A DNA stretch of 64,000 bases, taken from the NCBI GenBank assembly GCA_003254885.1, contig QANT01002001.1:49615-113614 (forward strand), in the 5' to 3' direction. Position numbers and translations under genes: made by a program. The notes below the pieces were generated by a model. That model made no database searches, was not told the origin of the DNA, and saw only the letters and a list, made by a program, of their open reading frames with translations. This DNA is from Purshia tridentata (taxonomy: Eukaryota; Streptophyta; Magnoliopsida; Rosales; Rosaceae). This document shows positions 34,372-47,725 of the stretch, piece by piece (position 1 is the first letter of the stretch; every line of letters begins with the position of its first letter).

Positions 34372-36499
34372 CTTTCACTGCTTACTATTCTTTCCTTAAT
34401 TTTGACCTCTCATGCATTTGTACTCTTTAAAATGAAATCGATCTGGAGAAAAAATAGTGGTGTACGTGGGCTGAGCTTTAAAAAGGCCAAAATAACATGG
34501 GCCACTCTGGGGATTTAAGACTTACAGCTCTCCAAACTCTCATCTTTTAAGCCACATGATTCATAACATTTTATTTATTTATTTATTTATTTATTTATTG
34601 GGTTTTTGGTTTTTAATTGGCTGAAGAAAAGTCATTCAGGGTTGTTTTGCTACATAAATGATAAAACCTTAATTTGATACTTTTTTGATGCTTTCCCTTT
34701 TTGTTCTGGCTTTTATGCGCAATTATGATTTCTGACCCACACTCAATCAAATCTTTATTAGCAGATTTTAAATATTATAATTCTCTGGATATGATATCAA
34801 AGACACATCTGTAAAAGCTTCCTTTTATTTTCTTCTTTTCCAAAATTCCAAGAACAAAACCATTAATACTTTTACTTTGCACAAGCAGAATGCTTTAACC
34901 AGGCCCTTTCTCTTTTTTGTCTCAGAAAAAATCATTGGGCTGACCTTGATATTCCTTTGCATAAAGTAGGTGTTGGGTTGGATTAGCAAACCAATTAAGC
35001 TATTATTAATGAGATGTGATCATGTGATCAAATTTTTCATACCTAGATCAAACCCACTTGACCACTCAATGGGCCAGCTGTTTATTTACAGTTAAAGATT
35101 TAGAATATGGAAAGGAAGTTGCTTCACGAAATCCTAATAGATTAATTTAATATGAACATAAAAGGGTGCTTGTCATGTCTTGAAGAAAATCTAAAAGGAC
35201 GCTTACTTGTTAACAAAGTAAAATTGAGGGAAGGCACTTCAACTGCCGTAACCACGCATCTTGTTTTGAGAAAAATACGAATTATAGAAAGGTGGTGCTT
35301 CTGATTTTCCCTCCCAAAAGAAAGAACCTTATTCGAGGTTGGGGGGGAAGCAAAATTCTAGAGCATTTTCTGCAAACAAATTCCTAAAACAAAGCTAAAG
35401 GCAAACGTACATACTTCTCTCAACCTTCACCCCAATTTGATACAAGCTTGCTTGGGCAGTAAACTAGTTGTCAAATCCATGGGTATATCCAATCCTTCCA
35501 AACTCCTGGTCATGTCTGTTTATTCTCCAATTACTCATTCAACAAACCATAATAGGGTCAACACAAACACCCATCTCAGCCACAGAAACATTGAGATGGC
35601 AAGGCCCGAGATAACGAAAAAATCTACAGAAAACCAAGGGAATGCAATGAAAAAGAACCAAAAGATTCAAACCGCCCCATACAGTCAACACCAGCTCAAC
35701 ATGGAGAGTATTAACATCATTGGAAGCTATATATGAGCATATAAAGTACTTGCAACCACACAAATAAGCAAAAGCTTTTCTACTCTATACCAGCTCAATC
35801 TAAGCACGGCTCATCAAATGGGAAACTATATGTCCAATCACAGACCCATATAATTTGACCCAAAAAAAACCCATATACAATATCATAATGGGAATAATTC
35901 ACACCATTGCATATAGAATTTATGCAACTAAATCACTACCTTCTATTATTTAAAGCAACATAAAGTCTATGACAAGTAGAGGGGGCCTAAAGACATGCCC
36001 ATGCATTCTAAGAATGTTAGAGACTACTGCACATAAGGTCCTTCAATGTTTCTTACAAATATGGATAGTGAAAAGAAACAATTTGCTTTACAGAAACAAG
36101 AGTTGATGACAATTTACATCCCGCTGGTGATCTGCATAGGTAGGCAGCTTTTACTTGGTAATTTCAGTCCAGCCAAAATTATTTTATAGCAGCTGCAGTA
36201 AAGCTCCAGTCCAGAATCACACTTGGTTTGAGATTCACAGTCAACAGCACAATCCCTAAACAGAAAAAGCAAAGGCTGCTTGCAAGAACCAGGAAAAAAA
36301 TCTACGTTATTACACTAGTAAATCATGTTAAAGGAAAAAAATGTTTTGAAAATTAAGTTCTGTGAATATATTAGCAGCTGCAAACTAGAAAAGTACATCA
36401 TTAACAGTGAGTAAAGGACTTAAAACCAATTCATACAAAAACATAGTAAATGGTAGAATCAAGACAGAATTTACTCACATATTTGGAATTCCAGGTAAG
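34372..36499. other. Spacer between the small ORF and PRA1
   Basis: Contains a (TATT)n microsatellite at 34570-34599. The last few hundred bases should be the PRA1 3' UTR. The remaining ORFs (such as 35437-35736) show no family features. Confidence 0.5.
34570..34599. repeat. (TATT)n microsatellite
   Basis: About seven tetranucleotide units in the spacer upstream of the small ORF. Confidence 0.85.
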
Positions 36500-38543
36500 C
36501 TACAGCTCACTATAGTTGCGCCAAACTGCACGAAATTCCTCACGGAAAGTGTTCAGACGCGCTTTCAAGTTAGGTGTTCTGAAGCTTGCATGCAGTAAAG
36601 TGGCTGAGATAGAGAGAAAGATGAAGAGAGAGAAAATCAATTAGAAAGAATACTACTACATGCGAAGCAGATAAGTGGAATTTTTATGAAGTAGCATACC
36701 AAGAAGTCCGAAGGAGAGTGCCCATAAGACAGTTAAGAGACCACAGGAAACAAACCATAGAAAGAAACTCACTACAGAGAGGAAACAGACACCGAGTAAA
36801 CAATGAAATAAGTATTGAAGTCACGGACTAGCATGCTTTGAATACTTCAAAGAAAAAATATAGAAAATAAGACGATGCTTTCAAGATTTAAATACCAGAA
36901 GAGAATATCATGACAAATACCCAACGAGGCCGACCACATATGTGTATTGTTCTTTTAGCTGATGGACGCCCACGAATAACAGGCCTGGAAATAATTAAAC
37001 AATTAATGAGGCAATTGTATTGGGTTCATAGCAGGTCCAATGATGATAGGTAAACAAACTTACGTAAGAGGAGGTCTCATCTTTGCAGCTAAATGTGGAG
37101 AAAATTGTCTCACAGTTCTTGATACTTTCTCACTGAAAGTGCCTGCAAAGCTGTAGCGAAGATAATTTACAAAAATGTTATAGAGAACTAACAGATGGAA
37201 ACTGATAAGTAAACAAGGCATTATACAACTTGAGGCGTGATGCATTGAAGGATGAACGGGGGTTTTGGCATGATCCTCAACTGTAAAGAAGTGCATCTCA
37301 CTGAATCAAGTATTTTCTTCTATGCAAAAACGATGAGTAATGAAAAAACTATATGGAATCACCTAAGGGCACAGTCGCGATAACATGCACAAACTTAATT
37401 TCAAATACCTGTTTCATGACTTTACCTAAATAAATAAGTAATTGCTTTTGTAATTTTCTAGATATTATGCCTCAAGCCCTTTATATGATATGGAAACAAA
37501 AATCATCATTACATGCTTAAGCAAATGAAAAACTAATTACCAGAATAAGGACAGCACTGTGATAGCCAAATAAAAAACGAGGCCCAAAATGTTTTTGAAA
37601 AAAGAAGTGGTATACTGATTACGATAGTCCAATTAATCCAAAACTTGAGTCCGTAGTTACCACAACTAATAAACCCAAAATAGCAATGAATATTCATGAA
37701 GCAAACGGACCATACGTGTTCCTACATCCACCAACAAACAGAGTATGATTAGTGTGTATTACCTGTCATTCAGAAAAGCAATGCTGAGGGCCGTTAGAAT
37801 ACCAGCAACAATAGCAAGTGGCCTCCGAAGAAAAGCCAAGCCTACAGTTGACAATGAAGATTTTAAAACATGCATGGCCAATTGCCCATATAGAGAAGCC
37901 ATAAAATTTATAACAAAAAGAAAAATAACGAGTTACAGTTGCCTTGTTTGCTCACCAAGAACGAAAATGATCAAAAGGAAGTAGTTGGTTCTGTAGCTGC
38001 AAAACATTCAAAAATTGAAAAAACAACAAAGTAAAGCAAATTTAAGGGTTAGTAGACGCTAATCCAACATTTAATTAGTAAAAAACGTGTGAACAAATTA
38101 CAAGTTACAGATGAAAAATTATTTTAAAAAACAAACTAATTGGCTATCTCAATCTTAGACGCATCATCAGAACTTGCAACTAATACTATAATACAAGTAA
38201 GACACATAATTGAGCTGAATTTAATCACAGTAACAACCGATGAAAATCATTTGGGGAAAATTGGGGGGGTTTACGCAGATATTTATCCGGCCAATAACCA
38301 AATAGATTTGATTTACAATAGCGATAGTAATCAAATAGAAACGAGATTAGAAGACAGAGAAAGAAAGAAAGAGAGATGATCATACTAGTAGAGATTGCAT
38401 TTGAGGCGGCTATTCCATTTGGAAGAGGATCTGGGGACGGTGAACCTCGAGAAGAATTCAGAGAAAGGACGCGGCGGAGACGACCAGTCCACTTCGCGAA
38501 GCGCGTCGACGAGATCCTCAGCCGTCACGTTGCCCCAATCCAT
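36500..38543 (-). CDS. PRA1 (prenylated Rab acceptor) family protein, A type
   Basis: Seven exons in transcript order: 38543-38386, 37996-37956, 37841-37763, 37150-37064, 36984-36896, 36771-36700 and 36603-36500, encoding 209 residues. PRA1 proteins are small four-helix membrane proteins of ER, Golgi and endosomes that bind Rab GTPases and help vesicle transport. The cytosolic N-terminus (MDWGNVTAEDLVDALREVDW, then a PRPFSEFF part) is typical of plant PRA1.A members. Hydrophobic pairs follow around residues 60-100 (LLIIFVLGLAFL, then IVAGILTALSIAFL) and 150-185 (WVFVMIF, FFLWFVSCGLLTVLWALSFGLL). The C-terminus is FRAVWRNYSEL. The start is the only ATG in frame before the conserved N-terminus. 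All introns are GT-AG. From memory Arabidopsis PRA1.A1 has the same length. Confidence 0.93.
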
Positions 38544-38806
38544 GTCTGATTTTGATGATGACGTCGGTTCTGCGAATCCCTAGCTAGACGGTGTCGTGGT
38601 GGCCGAACGAGCAGAGAAGAAGAAGGTGGTAAGTGGGGAGAGAGAGCTGCCAAAGTGAAACTTAAAAATAAAAAAAATAATCGTCCGGAGAGAAGGAATT
38701 GGAGATTGTTTGGTTCGTGATCTGGAATTTATGGTTTTTGAGGTATACGGTGAGGGCAAGTCAGTGAATGATATATGCGATTTCGGAAACTGGAAGAAGC
38801 AAAACG

Positions 38807-38880
38807 TGTCTGAGCCCGGGTTCGAACCGGGGACCTCTAGTGTGTGAGACTAGCGTGATAACCAACTACACCACCCAGAC
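38807..38880 (-). tRNA. tRNA-Val (anticodon CAC)
   Basis: Reading the minus strand, 74 nt fold as a complete tRNA. The acceptor arms are GTCTGGG and CTCAGAC with discriminator A, the D-arm carries GTGTAGTTGGTTATCAC, the anticodon arm is CTAGT-CTCACAC-ACTAG, and the T-arm is CCCGG-TTCGAAC-CCGGG. The anticodon CAC reads GTG valine codons. There is no intron, and CCA is not encoded, as expected for a nuclear gene. It lies about 260 bp upstream of the PRA1 start codon, on the same strand. Confidence 0.95.
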
Positions 38881-41815
38881 TACAGTGACAAGAAATGACT
38901 ACTCTTTTTATAAATCTGATTATAATTTCAATTTTAACTCATCAATCACTCGACATTAAAGAATAGTTAGAGTGTTGCTTAAGTATAATTAAGTTTGATC
39001 ATTCTATTACCATAAACAGAGTAGAACTTGTCTGTGCAACTGAGAAAACCCCATACACAAGAAACAATGTATATCGAACGTGTGACAAAATATGTGTTTC
39101 TTATAAAATGTGAATGTTACTGTTGGAGCTGTTTTTTTGTGCGTCTAAAGTTCTTGAAGCTCATTCTACATTCTAATCTAGTGATCTACTTCTTCATCCC
39201 TCACATCTACTTCCATGGTTTTCCACATTTCCAAGTCCTGCGAAAATTGAAATTTTGTCATGTATCCCGACTCTCCTCAAATGATAGAGGCATGCTAAAG
39301 CTAAACTCATGACAACAGTCAAGTAACATTCATTTGGATTACATGGTTAAAGAGGAAATTAAGGCAGATTAGTAACAATATAAATAATGAGAGTTTCAGA
39401 TATAAACCCAATATCTAAACTAGAAGTATATATTTATGCTTCTCTTTTAGACATGTTGTTTTTGTATTTGTACATATTATGATTTATATTTATATATCTT
39501 ATGGGTAGGTTTGTGTATATTTGAGTTGACTTATTATGTTTATTGTTTTACTTAGATAGTAGGTGGACTATATGTATATTAGGCATTTGTTAGTGTTTAT
39601 GGTATTTGGTGTTTATATGTTGATATATGTTTATAATTGCTAACAATGTTTTTTTTTTTTTTGTATATTGGAGCATGTATTCAACAATTAAAACAATCAA
39701 AATTAATAATAATAAATGTTGAAAATCAAATATTTTTAATTCATTTCTATATTTATCTCCAATAGTAAAATAGACATTATGAATTACTACTGAAGAAAAA
39801 AACAGATTTATATCTAATACCAAAATTAACTGAACTGCACGTCATTCTTTATAGTCAAAATATAGCTATATCTCAAATTCCTGCTAGTAGTCAAAATGAC
39901 ATCTTTATTGAAAGTTTGGTTTTATAAATTAGAAAGACTGTCTGCTAGTGCTAAATCATATTACCCATCTTTTTAAGAATTGTTGCTCTCTATTAATCTA
40001 TTGTGGTGAAGTAATTATGTGTAAAAATGTTTGTGGCCTACCTTCCATCTTATCTTATCTTTCTCTAATATGCTAATGTGCAATATATTTTTAATCGAAG
40101 CAAATGTACGTGTCTTGCTGCATGTGGTTCTACCTTTTTTTAATTGAATTGGATAACCATGTTTACATACTTTTTGTTACTTTTAAATATAGTGTTTCTT
40201 CACTTGTTGGAAGTTGAAACAAAGATGGTTTATAAAGAATAAATTTGCTCAACACCTTGTTGAGAATTTTTTCTACTGTCCATTGTTACAACTTACAAGA
40301 GGCTTGAATGAAAGCCCAAATGAAACTTGATAATCCACATTGCTTTCCATAATTAGGATTAGGATTTAAATTTTTAATTTGCCATTGTATGTGTTTCTTG
40401 AACCAAGGATTCTTCTGCAACATCCATTCCCAAGGAAACCATCTGGGAGGCTCTGAAAGTTTTGAATGGTGGGAGGGTTCTTTAGTGAAAATTTCAGAAT
40501 TGATGTTTGAATCTTTGATGTCATGATTTGGACTTTGGGGTTTACTTTATTAATTTTTTCATTAATTAAAAAATTAGAAATTAATGAAAAACTGAAATCT
40601 TTTTTATTGATGTGTCTTTTCACCTAAGCTGTCACCTAGATTACCACACGATGGTATGAAATATTTTAGCAAAACAACTTTTTTTTTTTTTTTGACCAAA
40701 GTGCAAAACAACTTTAATTATACTTCTATCTTAAGTAATAATTTTAGATCCAATTAAAAACTATAACTATTTGTTTGTTTAATTAAAAAATTTCTGTCCA
40801 CTTTATTATATTTTTCATTAAAATCAGAGATAATTTAATCATTTTATATTAAATAAAAATTTAATTAAATTTATACACATAGGAGTGTAAAAAGAATGTT
40901 ACAAAAATCTGAAAATTTCATAAAAATATGAAAAAAATGTTTGGATACTATACTTTAAGAACAAATAATTTCCCATATTTAAAATTTAAATATATGAGCG
41001 TAAAGAAAATATTATTATCTTCGTATAAAATTATTCAATTGAGTTCAGATTTAATAAGCTAAAAAAACAAACGAATAGTTATTAATTGGATAAAAAATTA
41101 ATAGAGTCCCGCAATGTTTTATGAAAATGGTGGTAAAATTTGCTCTTCCCCGCCACCGGGAAAAGTATCTCTGTTCGTCAAACCAATGCGCGGGCGACAA
41201 GTAATCGACAAACGACATTATTGGTGCTCGTCCAATCCCATCATCACCTACTTCGCTCGGAGATCCAAAAGACCGCTACAACTGGGAGACAAAGACACTC
41301 CTAGCGCACGCCACCTACACGGCCCTACCATAGACCGAACCACAGGCGATTCAACCTCTTCATTCTTCGCTGCTCACTGCCTGAGGCTGATATCTTGTAG
41401 CTCCACGCTTTCTCTTTCAATCTCTTCCCTCCCTCTCTCTGGACTTGGACGCTATCGAAATCCAATCACACAAACCACTAATCTCAATTATTATCAGTAA
41501 TTACAACCGTCACGATTGAAATTAGTTAAAAGCATTATTCTAATCGTTTAATCATTTCAACCCACAGCTCACATTAAACAAATAACACAAACAAACATTT
41601 CCATTAATCCCTCTATTTCTCTTCTCTATTTCTCTCCTCTATTTCTCTCACTCTCTCTCGCTCTCTTATCGAATTCGGCAAAAAACACAGGGGTCGAATC
41701 CTCGGGAGATCTAAATACGAGGTCCGGGAAGTTCGCAACCGGAGCTTCAATTTCGGTACTCGGAGCCGGGTTTCGGGTTCGGACTCTAGGGTTTTGACAT
41801 TTTTGGGGTTAGGAA
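38881..41815. other. 2.9-kb spacer upstream of ATG1
   Basis: Mostly AT-rich with no gene. It contains a mosaic fragment of ATG1 sequence at 38977-39068 (separate entry). From about 41110 the sequence turns GC-richer and becomes the ATG1 promoter. A CT-rich leader with four CTCTATTTCT-like repeats lies at 41608-41670, and the rest up to 41815 is probably 5' UTR. Confidence 0.55.
38977..39068 (+). pseudogene. Mosaic fragment copied from ATG1 intron 3 and exon 6
   Basis: 38977-39026 is identical over 50 bp to 43159-43208 in ATG1 intron 3. Only 12 bp later, 39039-39068 matches 44156-44185, inside ATG1 exon 6, at 27 of 30 positions. The order and strand are the same as in the gene, but about 950 bp between the pieces is gone. 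It is non-coding. Confidence 0.6.
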
Positions 41816-44800
41816 ATGGCTCAGGCGACGGGGAGGGGACGGGTTGTTGGGGACTACCTGGTGGGGCGGCAAATCGGGTCGGGTTCATTTTCAGTGGTTT
41901 GGCACGCGAGGCACCGAGTCCATGGGACCGAGGTGGCAATCAAGGAGATCGCGACTGGCCGGCTCAACAAGAAGTTGCAGGAAAGTCTAATGTCGGAGAT
42001 CTTTATCTTGAAGAGGATTAACCATCCCAATATTATTCGCTTGCACGATATTATAGAGGTTCGTGGAGTTTTGTTTATTTATTTATTTTTAAATTTTGGT
42101 TAAAGTTCTGTTTGGTTGGCTAGAAAATTTAGGAAAATGGAGGGAATGAGTATTGAGCTCTTTTGCTTTGTTTTGTGTCTGGTTTTTCGGATACAGCAAA
42201 TTTTAATTATACTTTCGAGTTCAGACTTTGGTTACGTTTGTGTTGTTTGAAAAATTCATGAAGTCTCTCTCATTCTGTGTGTGACTAGTTGAAGACGCTT
42301 GGCGGTGTTTACTTCAGACAGAGCAAAATAATTATTTAAAGTAGTAAAGGAACCTTAATATTTCCTTTCTGAAATCAAAACATGAATTGCTAGGGATTAT
42401 GTATTGTGCATTGAAACAATGTATTTTCTTATTGCATTTAATAAGAATGTAAACTATAGTGAGCGTTGAGAACTTGAGGTCTTGTTTGGTTGAGGCATGT
42501 AGAAATGTGAATCTGCAAATGGGTTTTCCTGGGGACAACTAATATTACTTTCTGTCAACCAAACTAATGTGTTTGGTTGACTCGAGAATTTCATTCAGTG
42601 GGAAACTCCTAACATTTGATTAAAGCAAAAGAAAGTACTTAGATTACTCCCCCTTCCTTGGAGAAATTAAAAAAAGAAGCTAAACCCAGTTTTCTTAGCA
42701 ACCAAACTGAGTAGGGTAAAGCTTCCCGAACTAGAGAACTGGGTTTTATTGGATATGAAATTGTAATTATCATTTTTTAAGCATTTTATGCTTTTAAACT
42801 CCCCCTTATTTTTTCCCCTAATGAGGTTTGTGTGATATTCACTTGAATAAATGATATAGGTTCCGGGGAAGATACATCTAGTGTTAGAGTATTGCAGAGG
42901 TGGTGATCTTTCTATGTATATTCAACGCCATGGAAGAGTACCTGAAGCTATTGCAAAGCACTTCATGCAGCAGCTAGGTTTGCCTTATGATTTTTATATT
43001 TGAATTTTCAACTCTTTTTATGTTATGCTATTTAATGAGTCATACATGTACTGACGTTGGAAGTGATTGTGTTTCTTTACAGTGGCGGGTCTGCAAATTC
43101 TTCGTGACAATAATCTTATACATCGGGATCTAAAGCCACAGGTTTGGTTAATTCAAATGCTTAAGTATAATTAAGTTTGATCATTCTATTACCATAAACA
43201 GAGTAGAATTTGTTGTGCAATTATCATTTTCCGTAGTTGGGTATTAATCAATACATAGTGATGATCCTCTTGCCAATGTCAGACTATTAATATTAGACAT
43301 GATTCCACCTGATCAACAATCTTGTTGATAGCTTGGCAACAAAATATGCTAGATTGTCTGATAAGAATCATCACTATATATACACATGCACATCAATGCA
43401 TGACTTAGTAAGGAGCTAAAATAAATAGCTAGTCCTATGCCATTGTCTCTAGGAACACTCCTACGGTTAGATAAAAGCACAACCACTTGTATTAAATTTT
43501 TAAATGTCGGCAGTAGAAAGAGATCTAACAGCCCAAGATTAGCAACTTACTAGAGCCTCCTATATATATATATAACTAAATAGTGATGGTCAGAGATGTC
43601 ATAGGATATTGTTTGATATGTAGTAATCTTGTCTGTGCAGAAAGGTTTCGTTGGTATGTCATTCCATTTGTAATGTTTATCATTCTTGGAACAGAATCTC
43701 TTGCTGACCACCAATGACAACAATTCAGTTTTGAAGATCGCAGATTTTGGATTTGCAAGGTAAATGCATTATCGTCATTTTGCCTTTTTTTTTTAGTATA
43801 TTATTATCTCATATATTAAAAAAGTCCATTAATGCCATTATCATCATTTCTGTAGTTGATTGCATCTTGTGTTTGTTGACTCTCTTTCCCATTCATTCTC
43901 ACTCATATGCTGAACTCCATATTTTCTTGTGGGCAGATCTCTGCAACCTCGGGGCCTTGCTGAAACATTGTGTGGTTCACCACTTTACATGGCCCCAGAG
44001 ATAATGCAACTTCAAAAGTATGATGCAAAGGTGAAATATGCTCTTCTCATGTGCTAGGAAATCGTAATTATCTCATGGAACATTTTTCCATTAACCTTGA
44101 ACTGAATACGCAGGCAGATCTCTGGAGTGTTGGTGCGATTTTGTTTCAGCTTGTGACTGGGAAAACCCCATTCACAGGAAACAATCAAATACAGGTTCAA
44201 TTCCAAACCTTTCCCCTTTTCCTGTTTCCTTCTTTTGGTACACCATGTGGGGAGTAGGATATCTGCATTTCAAGCTTCTAATCTTAGACTAATCCTCTGG
44301 ATTGGTCAAATTATATTTTTTCATGCCTCTAAATCTGACTTAGTTCAAAATTAATTTTTTTTTCATGTGTTGTGCAGTTGCTTCAGAACATTGTGAAATC
44401 AACTGAGTTGCAGTTCCCTTCAGATAGCAACAATGTGAGTTCAGAGTGCAAGGATCTGTGTCAGAAATTATTACGCCGCAATCCAGGTATATCACTCAAT
44501 GTATGAAACTTGAGTTAAATTTGCATATGCATATGGGTAATACCTAGTTAGGGTGAAATTGAAAGGTAGAATGTTAAGATGGATATAGGAGTGACTTGAA
44601 GATGGAATAAAATATGTTGGTATTAGAGAATGATTGGGAGTGACACTTATTAAGTGAAGATAGGACAAACTAGGCTTAGATGGTACACCATTCAAACATG
44701 TATATAACGTAGATCACTAGATGCACCTGTAACCAGTGAAAGACTAGTTTAAGTAGAAGGTAGGACAACGGAAACCAACACTGGATGAAGTAATACAAAA

Positions 44801-47725
44801 GCATCTAAAAGGAATTAGGTTTAATAGGGGATACAATATATAATAGAAAAGAATGGAAAATGAGGATTCATGCGGCCGACACATATTTATAGTACAAAGG
44901 CAAGGATGATGTTGACAAATGACTGAAAATTGCTGAGCTCCTATAATTCCTTTAATGAATTTTTACCCCATAGTTATGATTCTTTTCATTGTAATTGTGT
45001 CTACAGTGGAAAGGTTAACATTTGAAGAGTTTTTTAATCACCCATATCTTTATCAGAAGCCGGCATATAATTCATCAAGGTAAATGAGGCAAATAATTTT
45101 CAGTCTTCACAGTTTTGACTTAATATATTCCTCATGTAATAGGATGTTCAACTTTTTCATGCAGGAGTAGGAGGGCGTCAAGAATGGCAGAAGGATTTTC
45201 TATGTCTGAATGTAGTCCCACGAGGAACATGGATGAAAGTTCTCAGGAGGATTGTCTGCCTTTCCTTCTAGATGATGATTCCAGTGGTCCTGAAGGGAGC
45301 CCATCCTTTTCAAGGAGGAGGCCCTCGATTAAGTCTACTTATGGATTTTCTCTTGATACAAAAGTTGATACAAGGGAAGCATCACCGACCACTTCTTTCA
45401 GATATGGAAGCACTACACGTAAAGAAAATTCTGGTCTTAGGTTGGACAGCCAAAGACCATCAACTAGAAATCTAACTGATCCTCTTGGATATGTGGACCA
45501 AAAACCAGAAAATGCTCGATCAAGAGGTAGAATCCTATTAAACACCTTTCACATTTCAGTATTAGTTATCTGCATCCAGGCATGTCTTAATAAAACACAA
45601 GGTGTTTATTATCTTGTTTGCATCTGCAGTTGTGGATTCACTGGACTTGATTGATCAAGATTATGTTATTGTGTCTGGACCCCCAATTGATGTGTCTTCT
45701 TCCTCAGCTAGTGCTGCCAAACAAAGCTGCTCTCTATACAAATCTGAGAGTCTCCCTCAAGAATCTCTAACTACCTCGTCGAGTGCCCCAATGCCAATCA
45801 TGGGTGCAGCTAGTAGTAACATTTGTTGCATAGGAAGTTTGGAGAGTCAGAGTTCTGCTCCAGGGACGTCACTAGGATCAACGGATATGGGAGATGTTTT
45901 AGAGCAGCCATCAACACACTGCATGATACGGCTTAATTCATTGCAGAAGTGTGTATCTGCTATTACTGAATTAGTTCATGATAAGGTAAATCACGGCATT
46001 CCAACTTGTGCCCCTTCTGTAAATTGTTCTAGAAGTGCCTTATGCAGAAGAATCAGAAAATTCACTATTTCTTATAGATTATTAGTATTAAGAATATTTT
46101 GGTGCTAAAGATTTGATACTGGTTCCTTCTTGGATGTGCCCCTCATGCCACTAGCCTAGAATCTCTTGATTTGCTATACAGAAGGATGAATATTCTCTGC
46201 TGATACATATTTCATTTGTGTTATCTATATTGCTCATGTCTTCTAATCATTACAATTTCTTTCCTTCAAAAAGGTTCAGGCAGGCAGGCAACTAGAAGCA
46301 TTCTCAATTCAGCTTGTAATTCTTGCAATTTGGAAACAAGCGCTTCATATATGCCATACACAGGCTGCCTCAGCTATGGAAGGAAGTCCAAGCCCAGAGA
46401 GTACAAGATTTAGGAGGAGTGCCAGCAAGAAGCATGGTAGTTCTGATACGGAGGAATGTCTTGAAGTTGTCAACACTCGAGGACCTGAAGATATTTCCTC
46501 TCAGATTGAGAGGGAATTTCTCCGGGAGGTTGAGCATGCAGAAGAACTTGCAAGGGCAATTGAACCTGGTATGGATCATTCTTGGCTTATGTATGCATGC
46601 ATCTCTTGTGATAGAAAGATTGCAGGTTCTTATTGATTTCTTAAATTGACATGAAAATATATATACATATAAATGTATGTACTTCGATAGTATTCTCTAA
46701 ATATATTAAGAAACAAAGAAACTTAAGGTTTCCCTAGACAGCCAATGATAATCTTTCTGGTTTTCTTTCAAATGGTTGCAGGACATACAGAGATGCCAGA
46801 TGCAATGGAGACAATATTTCAATCTGCTCTTGTTTTTGGGAGGCACGGGGGTGTAAGTAAATTTTCCCTCTTTTCTCATAATTTGGGCCACGTTATGCAT
46901 TTATTTATTAAGTCTTGTTTTACATTGACTAAACTACCTGGAAAGGCTTGAGTTTTTGTTTTTGCATTTAGAGACAGTGTAAACTATTGAGCCAAAACTC
47001 CTGAGTTTGAATTACCAGTTGGGACTAGTCTGATTCCTGTATAAGCTTGCTATGTTTCTGAAGTCTTTCTTAAACCAACGTTCCTTTGACACACCAGTCC
47101 TGTCTTTTCTACATGCTTGTCTATTTATCATTTAAACACCATATGTTTCAATTAGTGGAGGCTCAATGTGGTCATACACAACCTTAGATGGGTTTAAAGA
47201 TAAGCGTGAAATAGAATGCATTAGAAAACCTTATATAAGTATGCTAATCCCTATCCTTGACTGTGACATCAAGTCAATTCGAAACATTCCATCACCCAAA
47301 ATGATTGTAATGACAGAGCAATAACCTCCAAACTAACCTTCTAAAGGGAGCCGGTGCAAATTACCTCAAGCCAAAATCTTTACATGCTTGATAGTAGAGA
47401 ATGGCCTCATGAATCTATTGATATATATATAAATTGGTTCTTCTTATTATATAATGAGTTGATTTTTTCTCATAACGTCTGGCAGGTTGATGAGCTTATG
47501 GGTGACATGGAAAGTGCAGCAGCATTTTATACAAAAGCTGTGCGTCTCTTGGTCTTTCTTCTAGTAGAGGCACCATCCCTCATTCTCAACCCCCCGTTCT
47601 CTCTGACAAACTCGGACCGGTATAGGCTCCGAACTTACATTGGTATACTTAATAACAGGCAAGGTTATTCTAGGTCTCAGCGGATGGCTATTTTGAAATG
47701 CGAGGAGCAACAATGTCCCCCTTAA
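41816..47725 (+). CDS. ATG1: Autophagy-initiating serine/threonine protein kinase ATG1
   Basis: Thirteen exons: 41816-42058, 42860-42977, 43083-43141, 43695-43759, 43937-44030, 44114-44194, 44378-44486, 45007-45079, 45165-45526, 45630-45985, 46274-46568, 46782-46852 and 47486-47725, encoding 721 residues. The N-terminal kinase domain (about 14-272) has the Gly loop GSGSFS, catalytic Lys43 (VAIKEI), HRDLKPQN (Asp136) and DFGFAR (Asp157). A Ser-rich linker holds an ATG8-binding motif, DQDYVIV (Tyr413-Val416), which matches the place and form of the ULK1 LIR. The C-terminus is the ATG13-binding helical (MIT-like) part, including [13 protein letters not shown] and [29 protein letters not shown]. 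The complex with ATG13, ATG11 and ATG101 starts autophagosome formation under starvation. All introns are GT-AG. I recall 721 residues as close to Arabidopsis ATG1c. Confidence 0.96.

Noticed and set aside
34083-34378. Two longer minus-strand ORFs (82 and 66 codons) over the 56-codon ORF
   Set aside because: One starts at a non-ATG codon and the other has less sensible architecture; the 56-codon frame has an ATG and a membrane-like layout. All remain weak.
41114-41500. 128-codon ORF upstream of ATG1
   Set aside because: No family features, odd composition, and it lies in the GC-richer promoter/leader of ATG1; probably a chance open frame.
42470-42720. Repeated TTTGGTTG/CAACCAAAC words in ATG1 intron 1, suggestive of a MITE
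   Set aside because: No consistent ends or target duplication; may be chance or very old.
43255-43380. Inverted similarity GTGATGAT...ATCATCAC in ATG1 intron 3
   Set aside because: Imperfect inverted ends of about 10 bp with gaps and no clear target duplication, too weak to call an element.
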